From the IMG/VR virus record IMGVR_UViG_3300036900_000195, positions 1-38,958 of that record: a stretch of DNA of 38,958 bases. One strand, written 5' to 3'. Positions 31,968-38,123 of this stretch are shown one piece after another (position 1 is the stretch's first letter; every line of letters begins with the position of its first letter). The translations under genes and the position numbers were made by a program. Origin of the DNA: a virus. The notes below the pieces were generated by a model. The model saw only the letters and a program-made list of their open reading frames with translations. It was not told the DNA's origin and made no database searches.

Positions 31968-31988
31968 CGTAGCGCTACGCGCTAAACT
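31968..31988 (+). promoter_or_regulatory. Rightward operator palindrome and -10 box
   Basis: A perfect 12-bp palindrome CGTAGCGCTACG (31968-31979) has the same half-sites as the leftward operator. It is followed by TAAACT (31983-31988), then six bases and ATG 31995. The palindrome falls in the expected spacer of this promoter. The -35 position (around 31960) is poor, so the promoter may need an activator or be weak. The layout mirrors the leftward side and again predicts a leaderless message. Confidence 0.6.
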
Positions 31989-31994
31989 GGATTC

Positions 31995-32174
31995 ATGGCA
32001 GGCACGAACAACGGAGGGAAAGTGTTAGTCGATGTAGCGGCCGCAGGGCGTAAGGGCGGCCATGCCCGCGCGAAGGCGATGACGAAAGAGGAGCGCAGCG
32101 AGAGCGCGCGTAAAGCCGTTCAGGCGCGATGGGCGAAAGCGCCTAAAAAGAAGGCGGCGAAGAAGGCGAAATGA
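31995..32174 (+). CDS. Small basic Lys-rich protein (59 aa), KGG/ARW-type
   Basis: ATG 31995 to TGA 32172-32174. It has the motifs GRKGGHARAKAMTKEERSES and ARKAVQARWAK, followed by a histone-like Lys/Ala tail (KAPKKKAAKKAK). The pattern 'KGG... MT..ER...ARKA...RW' is frequent in small DNA-binding and antitoxin-like proteins (from memory). It is the first gene of the rightward unit, next to the palindromic operators, so it may be the regulator. It ends overlapping the next start (ATGA). Confidence 0.65.
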   Translation: MAGTNNGGKVLVDVAAAGRKGGHARAKAMTKEERSESARKAVQARWAKAPKKKAAKKAK

Positions 32175-32632
32175 ATAAATTACGGATTCAGGCCATTCTG
32201 GCGTTTGCGCTCATCTGCGCGCCGCTCACGGCCGCGCAGCCGGTTTACCAGGTGCTTCTCGAGGTGACTGCGCCGGATGACTCGGGGCTGAAGACGAGGA
32301 TTATCAGCGCCGCTTCGCGAGAACTTCGCAAGCTCGGTGATGTCACCGTGGCTGACGAAAAAAATTCCTATTTTGCTTTGCATATTATCGCTATGCGCAC
32401 TAAGAACAGAGCAGGGGTTGAAACCGGTTATGCTTTCGCAGCTACGGCGAACTGGTCGAAAACAGGCGCCGAACAGTCGAAGGCCGAAAACTGGATAACT
32501 ACATTCCTGATGTCAGATTCGGACCTTGATGCCCTATGTGTGGACACGGTGGCGACTTTCGACACCGAAATACTGAACCGAGCCCGAAAGATGTTTGCCG
32601 CGGCGCCCCGCGCCGGGGAAGACCCGAAATAA
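32171..32632 (+). CDS. Exported hypothetical protein (153 aa)
   Basis: A signal peptide is visible (MNKLRIQAILAFALICAPLT, cleavage likely after TA-A). The mature protein has an alpha/beta pattern (VYQVLLEVTAPDDSGLKTRI, TVADEKNSYFALHIIAMRTK) with Asp/Thr-rich segments and one Cys near residue 123. It follows the small regulator-like gene in a unit close to the integrase, so it could be expressed in the lysogen, for example for surface change or superinfection exclusion. Family not recognised. The stop overlaps the next start (TAATG). Confidence 0.65.
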   Translation: MNKLRIQAILAFALICAPLTAAQPVYQVLLEVTAPDDSGLKTRIISAASRELRKLGDVTVADEKNSYFALHIIAMRTKNRAGVETGYAFAATANWSKTGAEQSKAENWITTFLMSDSDLDALCVDTVATFDTEILNRARKMFAAAPRAGEDPK

Positions 32633-32829
32633 TGGACCCAGAACTGAAAGAGCTTTTTGCTGTGCTGATCGGCCAGCAGACCGCTACCTCAAAATCAATC
32701 GGCGATCTGGCCGAAACGGTCACGAAATACGTGGCCGCTTCCGATGCCCGCATGGCGCGCCTCGAAGAGAACCTCGACGGCCTGATCCGCGCCATCACCA
32801 GCGAACATTCGAACGGCAAAGCGCACTAG
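32632..32829 (+). CDS. Small helical protein (65 aa)
   Basis: ATG 32632 overlaps the previous stop by one base. The protein is a single amphipathic/coiled-coil-like helix, acidic at the start (MDPELKELFAVLIGQQTATS) and with heptad-like ARMARLEENLDGLIRAI. It may oligomerise. Function unknown. Confidence 0.55.
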   Translation: MDPELKELFAVLIGQQTATSKSIGDLAETVTKYVAASDARMARLEENLDGLIRAITSEHSNGKAH

Positions 32830-32837
32830 AAAGCGAA

Positions 32838-32969
32838 ATGATTAACGGGAAGACGCGACTGGATCAGGGTGGATGCGGCCTCACTATATTCGCCGGCATT
32901 TACGCCTGCGCGCTTCTCGGCGGCCTTTATCTGTTAGTCCGGTTCATTCACTGGGCATGGACTAATTAG
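32838..32969 (+). CDS. Small membrane protein (43 aa)
   Basis: ATG 32838 to TAG 32967-32969 encodes 43 residues with one hydrophobic helix at about 14-38 (GLTIFAGIYACALLGGLYLL) and a short polar tail. It lies 8 bp after the previous gene, so it is probably in the same unit. Its last four bases overlap the convergent integrase gene. Possible partner of the exported protein upstream; function unknown. Confidence 0.5.
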   Translation: MINGKTRLDQGGCGLTIFAGIYACALLGGLYLLVRFIHWAWTN

Positions 32970-33637
32970 CGCCAGTCCCGGTTACGCTCCCACGCCGCGG
33001 CGCGCCGGCGATCGCTGAAGTGCATGTAAACCTGGGTGCTTTTCGCCGCCCGGTGCCCGAGCCAGTCCTGAATCTCATCCGCCGAATTGCCGCGCTCGGC
33101 AAGGTGCGTCCCGCACGAGTGCTTGAGCGCGTGCATGTGCGCCTTCTCGGGCCGGATCCCGGCGTCGGCGCAGTAGCGCCGGAATAACCGGTCGAGCTGG
33201 TTACGGTGGATCCCGAAGCCGCCGGCGCGCCGCTGCCGCGAGGGAAACAGCGGGCCCGGTTCGCGTCCGCGGATCCGGATCCACGCGCGCAGCGCCTGCG
33301 CCTCGACGGCTACCAGGCGATGATCGCGCGATATCGAATTCTTTCCGCGGCGGACGTGTAACAGCCCGTCGCGCTCATTCCAGTCGGAGAGCTGCAGTAA
33401 TCCGGGTTCGCTCGAGCGCAGCCCGCGGTGGTAGACGAGCCGGAATATCGCGCGATCGCGCGGCGTGCGGATCACGTCGAAAAGCGCGTCCACCTCGCCC
33501 TGCGTCAGATACGAAGAATCGGGATTTGCGGTGTACGCGCGGCGTATCCGCGGCGGGGCTTTCCGCGGGGTTTTTCCCGACGCCCGCGGCTGTTTCCGGG
33601 GCTTTTTCGGTGAGTCAGTCTGAGCATTTTGACTCAC
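32966..33637 (-). CDS. int: Tyrosine recombinase (integrase)
   Basis: The 223-residue protein starts at GTG 33637. It has the tyrosine-recombinase catalytic set: R74 in YHRGLRSSE, K99 in RRGKNS, H169 and K172 in HMHALKHSCGTHLAERG (Lys where most members have Arg), H195 in LGHRAAKS and the nucleophile Y204 in QVYMHF. The N-terminal SAM-like core-binding domain is missing, replaced by a ~35-residue basic tail. An upstream in-frame GTG (33712) would add 25 more basic residues. It integrates and perhaps excises the phage genome, which makes this a temperate phage. Confidence 0.88.
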   Translation of the reverse strand: MSQNAQTDSPKKPRKQPRASGKTPRKAPPRIRRAYTANPDSSYLTQGEVDALFDVIRTPRDRAIFRLVYHRGLRSSEPGLLQLSDWNERDGLLHVRRGKNSISRDHRLVAVEAQALRAWIRIRGREPGPLFPSRQRRAGGFGIHRNQLDRLFRRYCADAGIRPEKAHMHALKHSCGTHLAERGNSADEIQDWLGHRAAKSTQVYMHFSDRRRAAAWERNRDWR

Positions 33638-33710
33638 ACGGCGCGTTTTTGCCTGTTTTTTCGCTGGTTTCTGCTTCTGCGGCGTCTTACCGTCCGAACT
33701 TTTTGACTCA
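33611..33710. repeat. Three TGA(G/C)TCA motifs at the integrase 5' end
   Basis: TGAGTCA at 33611-33617 and TGACTCA at 33630-33636 and 33704-33710 are the same 7-bp near-palindrome. The last two sit at the two possible start codons. They may be arm-type sites or operators for integrase or excisionase, or an accidental duplication of the basic tail, since GTGAGTCAAAA begins both start regions. Confidence 0.4.
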
Positions 33711-33712
33711 CT

Positions 33713-34079
33713 CAGTAACCGCTGTTTTTTGGGCGCCTTCGCGGCGCGCGGAAGTGCGGGGCGTTTTCGTGAGGACGTAATAGCCTGATCTTACAGCTAT
33801 TCCGGGGTTCAGGAAAGTACGGCCTTCGGCGCCCGTCACTGCACACAAGGGCACACGACGGGGGGCTGAAAAGTCGGAATTCCGACCCGTTCGCGCTGCC
33901 GCCTCCCTGCCCTCCGCTTTCGGGCGTATGCTGTAAGCAATGATCGGCCCTGCGTCGTTGGGGGCCGCTGGTTGCAAATACACGGGCAAAACCATTCAAT
34001 CTTCGATTTGATGTACTCAGCAAAACGGCCCGCTCCGGGTAATACCGGAACGGGCCGTTTTGTTTTACACTTCCCTGAA
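33713..34079. other. Non-coding region, probable attP and terminator
   Basis: No convincing gene is present: the open frames here lack ribosome sites and phage-like composition. The stretch lies beside the integrase and carries the strong hairpin at 34021-34066. A phage attachment site is most often next to the integrase, so attP is expected here, but no tRNA-end-like sequence or other core could be recognised. Confidence 0.4.
34021..34066 (+). terminator. Strong Rho-independent terminator
   Basis: CAAAACGGCCCGCTCCGGG (34021-34039) pairs with CCGGAACGGGCCGTTTTG (34045-34062) around a short loop, with one mismatch. The stem is followed by TTTTA. The same hairpin with its A-rich 5' side could also act leftward, though less well. 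It separates the integrase region from the small rightward genes. Confidence 0.85.
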
Positions 34080-34262
34080 ATGCCTAAAGTGTTTCGCTGC
34101 GCAGACTGCGGACACCCGGACTCGCGCGACGAGACGCACGCGCAGGGCTGCCCGCACGTTCCGGCGCTCTCAAAAGAGGAACTGATCGCGCTCGCGCGGA
34201 TCGTCGAGGCGCAGGCGGCGGAAAAGGAAGCCGCGGTGCGCGACTGGCGCCGGGCGTCATAA
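34080..34262 (+). CDS. Small zinc-finger-like protein (60 aa)
   Basis: ATG 34080 comes after the terminator. TACACT at 34066-34071 could be the -10 of its own promoter. The N-terminal half has a probable zinc site (CADCGHPDSRDETHAQGCPH; C-x2-C...H...C-x2-H), the rest is one helix (KEELIALARIVEAQAAEKEA). It ends in TAA, which is also the start of the next gene's TAAACT. Function unknown. Confidence 0.55.
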   Translation: MPKVFRCADCGHPDSRDETHAQGCPHVPALSKEELIALARIVEAQAAEKEAAVRDWRRAS

Positions 34263-34265
34263 ACT
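34260..34265 (+). promoter_or_regulatory. Candidate leaderless -10 (TAAACT, six bases before ATG)
   Basis: TAAACT lies exactly six bases before ATG 34272, the same hexamer and spacing as upstream of ATG 31995. No -35-like box is evident 17 bp upstream. Its first three bases are the stop codon of the previous gene. Confidence 0.4.
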
Positions 34266-34271
34266 CTCTTT

Positions 34272-34568
34272 ATGCCAAGCGATCCGCGTGTTGCAACCGC
34301 GCAGGCAATCGAAGCGGCGCTGATCTCGCCGAATGAGACAGATCGGAATGGCGAGGCCGCGAATGTGGTCGACGGCCTTTTCGCGATCGCCCGCTCGCTC
34401 GACGGCGTAGCCAACGCGCTGCGCTACTTTACGAACTCAGTTGTTACCGACAAACTGGACGGGGCGCTCAGGGGATTAGCCGCTCTCGAGTTTGTGCCGC
34501 ACGTAGCGGATGCGATTCGCGAGCTGGAGATAACGTGTCCTCTGGTAACAGAGGGCGCGCCGGAATGA
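34272..34568 (+). CDS. Hypothetical protein (98 aa)
   Basis: ATG 34272, with no Shine-Dalgarno; see the leaderless -10 at 34260. The protein is helical (QAIEAALISPNETDRNGEAA, GLFAIARSLDGVANALRYFT), with one Cys near the end. The stop overlaps the next start (ATGA). No family recognised. Confidence 0.55.
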   Translation: MPSDPRVATAQAIEAALISPNETDRNGEAANVVDGLFAIARSLDGVANALRYFTNSVVTDKLDGALRGLAALEFVPHVADAIRELEITCPLVTEGAPE

Positions 34569-34741
34569 TGCTGATGATAACGGTCGACTACGCGGCGCAC
34601 GCGCCGGTCGTAATAAACACGGCGGGCTACGCGCGGATCGATATAAGCCCCGAGGACATCCGCGTGCGGCACGACGGAAAGACGGAAGTCTTTCCGACCG
34701 CGGCGACGCGGGCGGTCGTGAGCGTGGTGGTGGCGCAGTAG
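34565..34741 (+). CDS. Small hypothetical protein (58 aa)
   Basis: ATG 34565 overlaps the previous stop. The protein is beta-rich (MLMITVDYAAHAPVVINTAG, IDISPEDIRVRHDGKTEVFP), with no cysteine and a hydrophobic C-terminus VVSVVVAQ. Function unknown. Confidence 0.5.
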   Translation: MMLMITVDYAAHAPVVINTAGYARIDISPEDIRVRHDGKTEVFPTAATRAVVSVVVAQ

Positions 34742-34747
34742 CCTGTG

Positions 34748-34918
34748 ATGCCAATAATACAGATTGCGCTGCTGGTGCTGATTGCGCTGCTGCTGGTCGC
34801 GGACATTGTTCTTACCCGCCGTATGACGCGCGCCGCAGACCGATGGCTGCGCGCAACTCAGAAAGTAACTGAACGGATGGGCTATAAGCCCGAGGCATCC
34901 GATGCCGATCAGACCTGA
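34748..34918 (+). CDS. Small single-TM protein (56 aa)
   Basis: ATG 34748 (GTG 34745 is just upstream) to TGA 34916-34918. One strong transmembrane helix spans about residues 3-22 (IIQIALLVLIALLLVADIVL), followed by a basic cytoplasmic-type helix (TRRMTRAADRWLRATQKVTE). It overlaps the HNH gene by 17 bp. Function unknown. Confidence 0.55.
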   Translation: MPIIQIALLVLIALLLVADIVLTRRMTRAADRWLRATQKVTERMGYKPEASDADQT

Positions 34919-35252
34919 ATACCGCGCGTTCTACGGCCACGCCTGGCGGCGCTTTCGCGCGCGCCTGCTCGAGGTGCGCGGCGCGGTCTGCCGCGACTGC
35001 GGCCGCGCGATCGGGCGCTACGCGAACCTCAGCCACGAGACGCATGATCCTCTGACGAGCGGGATCCGGATCCGCTGCGCAGGCTGTCATGCGCGCGCGG
35101 ATTCGGCGCACCGTATCGCGGTAATCCGCCGGCGGCGCGCGGGCGAAGCGGGGCAGCTCTGGCTATGGCCCGAGGTCGAGTACGCCGCGACGCCGGCGTG
35201 GGCGATTCCGCGCGCGTACTTCGAGGCGCTGCAGGCGAGGCTGTTTCAATGA
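34902..35252 (+). CDS. HNH endonuclease-like protein (116 aa)
   Basis: ATG 34902. It has the HNH zinc/metal pattern: CRDCGRAI (about 30-37), LSHETHDP (about 47-54) and CAGCHARAD (about 63-71). The first and third are zinc-type CxxC pairs, the His residues between are the expected metal ligands. HNH proteins cut DNA. They often sit near packaging genes, and small ones also act as homing endonucleases or in DNA ejection. Here it is in an accessory region, so its role is open. Confidence 0.7.
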   Translation: MPIRPEYRAFYGHAWRRFRARLLEVRGAVCRDCGRAIGRYANLSHETHDPLTSGIRIRCAGCHARADSAHRIAVIRRRRAGEAGQLWLWPEVEYAATPAWAIPRAYFEALQARLFQ

Positions 35253-35590
35253 GCACCGCGTTTGTCATTACCGGGCGTTCCGTAAAAGACTGGCAGCTCG
35301 GCGGAAGCGCGCCGCCGCCCGACGTCGTCTGGACCCGTTGTATCGGATGCGATCAGGACGTTACCATCAGCGCGGACGGCGCGCGGAAGATGGCCGAGGC
35401 GAAACGCGACGGCATGGATCCCTGCGGCGCGCTGTGTACGCCGTGCCTCCTTATTTTTGCTGCGGACGGCCGGAACAAGGGTAAGGTGGCCGGCGTAACG
35501 GCAAGCGACAATGGCCTCGCGCTGCTTGAACGCAGCGCGGCTGCGCGCGAGATCGCTGACGTCATACGCTCGATGAAGGCGAAGCCGTGA
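35249..35590 (+). CDS. Hypothetical protein with Cys pairs (113 aa)
   Basis: ATG 35249 overlaps the HNH stop (ATGA). Probable zinc ligands are CIGCDQD (about 31-34) and CGALCTPC (about 59-66), with a helical C-terminus (ALLERSAAAREIADVIRSMK). Its place after the HNH gene could mean that they act together. No family recognised. Confidence 0.55.
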   Translation: MSTAFVITGRSVKDWQLGGSAPPPDVVWTRCIGCDQDVTISADGARKMAEAKRDGMDPCGALCTPCLLIFAADGRNKGKVAGVTASDNGLALLERSAAAREIADVIRSMKAKP

Positions 35591-35617
35591 GCCCTGCCGC
35601 AGGCTAGGCTGGTTCAG

Positions 35618-35911
35618 ATGCCCTGGTTTTACCTCAGTTTCGCGTCAGAGCACGGTTTTCTCGGCGCGTGCGTCGTCGAGGCGGCCGACGGGCCCGAAGC
35701 TCTTAAAATCGCGAGCGAGCGCGGCATCAATCCGGGCGGCCAAGTGATGATATTGCCGACGCCCGCCGGCAAGATGCCGCCTTTCCCTAAATACAGACTG
35801 CTTTCCCGCGAGGAGCTCGGCGAGGGCGCGACGTTGGGGGAGACACAGCGAATGGGCCTGCGGCCGCCCGCCGGCACGCTGCTTATCTGCGAGGACCATA
35901 ACAAGCAGTGA
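35618..35911 (+). CDS. Hypothetical protein (97 aa)
   Basis: ATG 35618. TAGGCT, seven bases upstream, could be a -10 for a leaderless start; no good ribosome site is visible. The protein looks like a small alpha/beta domain (MPWFYLSFASEHGFLGACVV, EALKIASERGINPGGQVMIL). Similar small proteins occur in other phages and soil bacteria (from memory), without known function. The stop overlaps the next start (GTGA). Confidence 0.6.
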   Translation: MPWFYLSFASEHGFLGACVVEAADGPEALKIASERGINPGGQVMILPTPAGKMPPFPKYRLLSREELGEGATLGETQRMGLRPPAGTLLICEDHNKQ

Positions 35912-36165
35912 CCCCCGCCGCCCATCAGTCGCGCGATTTCACCCGCGAGAACGTGACGGGCGCGATCGAGGAAGCGACGGGCGTCGCGCTTTCGGCCAAC
36001 GACCCGCTGCCCGATTCGCTGATCGCGAACGCGCAGGCGCTCGGGCTTTCGCCCGATGCGCTCAGGCTTTACATCTACGACGAACCGGCGCGCGACGACT
36101 GGAGTATGCAGGCGATGGCGCACTGGGCGGCGCGGTTCCTGCTGATGAAAGGCGAGCGGGAGTGA
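35908..36165 (+). CDS. Hypothetical protein (85 aa)
   Basis: GTG 35908 overlaps the previous stop. The protein is acidic and helical (FTRENVTGAIEEATGVALSA, IANAQALGLSPDALRLYIYD), with a Trp/Met-rich end (WSMQAMAHWAARFLLMKG). The stop overlaps the next start (GTGA). Function unknown. Confidence 0.55.
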   Translation: MTPAAHQSRDFTRENVTGAIEEATGVALSANDPLPDSLIANAQALGLSPDALRLYIYDEPARDDWSMQAMAHWAARFLLMKGERE

Positions 36166-36443
36166 CCTGGTATATCGTCCCGAACTCAGGAAAAAAACGC
36201 CTGCCGAAGTGGATGCGGCTATTTGCGCTTGACGAAAATGGAGATTTCTGGGTTCCGGCCATCATCGGCGGAAGCGAAATGGCCGTATTGCTTGCCTGCG
36301 GGTTCGATGGCGAAGCCATATGTACGAACGATAATCACGTCTACGCGCGAGCGGCGTGGATGGCGCGGGAATACCCGAAGCTGGCCGCCTCACTTGAAAA
36401 GATGCGCGCGAGAGTGCAGCCCGTCGGCCCTGTCCGCGACTGA
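36162..36443 (+). CDS. Hypothetical protein (93 aa)
   Basis: GTG 36162. It has a compact alpha/beta look (WYIVPNSGKKRLPKWMRLFA, GSEMAVLLACGFDGEAICTN). The last 54 bp overlap the 3' end of the convergent minus-strand gene. It is the last gene of the accessory run. No family recognised. Confidence 0.55.
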   Translation: MTWYIVPNSGKKRLPKWMRLFALDENGDFWVPAIIGGSEMAVLLACGFDGEAICTNDNHVYARAAWMAREYPKLAASLEKMRARVQPVGPVRD

Positions 36444-36965
36444 CGCCGCAAACCGCGCCGCGACCTGATTGTAAAGAAGCGCGAGCGCCCGCTCGTGCGC
36501 TTCGTCCTCAAGCAGATCGAGCTCGCCCTCGAGCGCCGCGATCACGCGCCGCGACGCTTCGCGCGCTTCACTGTTCGGGCTGACCGGGGGCCGCCGGATG
36601 TGCCGGCGGACGATCGGCTCGAGGTGATGCAGCCACTCCGCGCCGTCGCTCCGGACGCGCGCGATCTCGTCGAACCCGCGGCGCGCTGAGTCATAACGCC
36701 ACAGCAGATGTATGTCGGGCGAACGGCTATGACCGCGCCCCGTGCGCTCGCTGCCGGCGAACTCGAGCAGGAGCGGAACTTCCGGGTATGCGGGCGCGGG
36801 CCAGAGGGCGGACTCGTCGACGCGTTGACCCGTACGGAAGAAACGCCCGTCGATCAGTCCGGAACGGCGCACCCTGAGAATGAGCTGCGCGTAGGTCGGC
36901 TCCGGACGGCCGCCCGGCGCTGAACGGGGGATGGTGATGAACACGGCGCGCAGAGTACCCGACAC
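36390..36965 (-). CDS. Hypothetical protein (191 aa), minus strand
   Basis: GTG 36965 is the assumed start; TATTCT lies five bases upstream and could be a -10 for a leaderless start. The N-terminal half is beta-rich (AVFITIPRSAPGGRPEPTYA, LIDGRFFRTGQRVDESAL), with a WLHHLEPIVRRHIRRPP segment in the middle and a helical C-terminus (VIAALEGELDLLEDEAHERA). It is the only minus-strand gene between 33637 and the junction, and looks like an independent accessory gene. No family recognised. Confidence 0.6.
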   Translation of the reverse strand: MSGTLRAVFITIPRSAPGGRPEPTYAQLILRVRRSGLIDGRFFRTGQRVDESALWPAPAYPEVPLLLEFAGSERTGRGHSRSPDIHLLWRYDSARRGFDEIARVRSDGAEWLHHLEPIVRRHIRRPPVSPNSEAREASRRVIAALEGELDLLEDEAHERALALLYNQVAARFAASVADRADGLHSRAHLFK

Positions 36966-37176
36966 CGCGCAGAATACAGCCCCGCGAATGGTGCTGAAAA
37001 GCGCATCCGTACCGGGTCGGTCGTAATGGGGCAGGTATTTCTACGGGGCGGCAGCGGGTAATTTTCCCTGCTTTCGCCGTTTGTTCGCATGTAAACGAGC
37101 GGTACCCGTAGACCGCCGACCCGCACGGCGATACATTACTGACATCGGATTTTTACCGACCTTCGCCCGTTTTCCG

Positions 37177-37212
37177 TTCGTGCTTTCGGCACGAAGGACG
37201 CGAAGCGCGTCC
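37177..37212. other. Two adjacent hairpins
   Basis: TTCGTGC-TTTCG-GCACGAA (37177-37195) is followed at once by GGACGCG-AAG-CGCGTCC (37196-37212). Both have 7-bp perfect stems. No T-run follows, so termination is unlikely. A structured RNA or protein site is more probable. Confidence 0.6.
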
Positions 37213-37269
37213 GCCAGACGCGCGCCCGCGAGATTTATGATGCGTGAACGGGTCGTGTTTTGTAGAATT

Positions 37270-37285
37270 TAGGGTTTGAACCCTA
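37270..37285. promoter_or_regulatory. Inverted repeat TAGGGTT-TG-AACCCTA
   Basis: A 7-bp perfect inverted repeat with a 2-bp centre lies just after TAGAAT (37263-37268), a possible -10 box. It could be an operator over a rightward promoter. Confidence 0.45.
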
Positions 37286-37620
37286 TGACATCTCCCATGT
37301 CACCCGCCGCCGCCCGCATTTCCGCCGGAATTTCCTTAAATCCGGCCGCATTTCGCGGGATGGTTTCGGGCGGGGTTCCGGTCGGGAAACCGGACAATAA
37401 TATCTGTTATCGGAAGCCCGGCGTCAGCAGTGACTACCAGGATTCATCCGACACAATATTACGGCCGAGTCCCTCTGGACCCCAAGCCCCTCCGGACCCC
37501 TGACATTTTTCACATCCGCTGAATTCTTTTTTCTTGGCCGGAATTTGGATCTCAGCGAACGCGGGTGGAAGCATCAGTGATTGGAAGGGCCGGGCGCTTA
37601 GCAAGCGCACGAAAGTAATA

Positions 37621-37709
37621 TAACAACCCTCCGGTCGGCTGACAAGTAAAAGTACAACTCCCCTCCGTTCGCTAACAACCTTTTCCTGCCGCTCATAACC
37701 TTTTGCTGC
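37621..37709 (+). repeat. Degenerate ~20-bp direct repeats upstream of replication genes
   Basis: Four related units start near 37621, 37653, 37673 and 37694, with the pattern (T/C)AACAACC(C/T)T..CC...CGCT. They are imperfect. They lie directly before the replication genes and may bind the initiator or a regulator. Confidence 0.4.
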
Positions 37710-37710
37710 A

Positions 37711-37923
37711 TTGCTGCGAGCCGGAAATCTGTCAGAACCCGCACAACACGACCCTAAGAACGCGCCGCCTGCGAGCGATCGCGCCCGTGCTCTCTGGCCG
37801 TGCTTTGTGTGCAAGGCGCCCGGCGCGTGCCCGCACCGGGAAGCCGACCTCCTGCTCTGGATGCTGCGGCGGCCGCCGGGCCGCGAGACGCGCGGCGCGG
37901 CGCGGAAAGAGCGCGCGCGATGA
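37711..37923 (+). CDS. Small zinc-site-like protein (70 aa), start uncertain
   Basis: The frame ends at TGA 37921-37923, overlapping the next start (ATGA), which supports it being a gene. The only usable standard start near the 5' end is TTG 37711. The middle has a probable zinc site (CFVCKAPGACPHREADLLLW; C-x2-C...C-x-H), and the end is very basic. Function unknown; it is the first gene of the replication module. Confidence 0.45.
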   Translation: MLRAGNLSEPAQHDPKNAPPASDRARALWPCFVCKAPGACPHREADLLLWMLRRPPGRETRGAARKERAR

Positions 37924-38123
37924 GCCTGAACGCACGCGAGCGGCGGGACCGCGAAAGGCGCGTCAGATACCCCAAAGGCTCCGTTATCCAGATTGCGCCC
38001 GATTGGGAAAGCAAGGCTGAAGGTTTAGGCGCCGAAGAACGCAAAGTCATCCGGGCAATGTGGGAAGCGGGCGAGCCGCTTCCGGACGGATCACGGATTT
38101 ATATCCTCGAGCGCAACCTGTGA
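37920..38123 (+). CDS. Small basic protein of the replication module (67 aa)
   Basis: ATG 37920 overlaps the previous stop, and the end overlaps the replication gene start (GTGA). It has a basic N-terminus (MSLNARERRDRERRVRYPKG) then a helical/beta stretch (GLGAEERKVIRAMWEAGEPL). Its place in the replication operon suggests an accessory role. No family recognised. Confidence 0.55.
   Translation: MSLNARERRDRERRVRYPKGSVIQIAPDWESKAEGLGAEERKVIRAMWEAGEPLPDGSRIYILERNL

Larger units (their letters stand above)
36966..37710. other. Long non-coding region with hairpins and degenerate repeats
   Basis: No convincing gene is present in 745 bp. The open frame from TTG 37276 (or ATG 37285) to 37503 has no ribosome site or family. 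The stretch contains two adjacent hairpins (37177-37212), the dyad TAGGGTT-TG-AACCCTA (37270-37285), a DnaA-box match TTTTTCACA (37506-37514) and degenerate ~20-bp repeats (37621-37709). It may hold a regulatory RNA, a second part of the origin, or the promoter of the replication genes. Confidence 0.5.

Noticed and set aside
31954-32028. 24-residue ORF with a fair ribosome site in the control region
   Set aside because: It overlaps the palindromic operator and the following gene and has no coding signal beyond the start. A leader peptide is possible but not supported.
37276-37503. 75-residue ORF in the non-coding region
   Set aside because: TTG start without a ribosome site, composition unlike phage genes, and it runs through the inverted repeat and hairpin region.
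37434-37814. 126-residue minus-strand ORF
   Set aside because: Rich in Cys, Gly and Arg with no pattern, runs through the degenerate repeats and overlaps the replication-module gene on the other strand.
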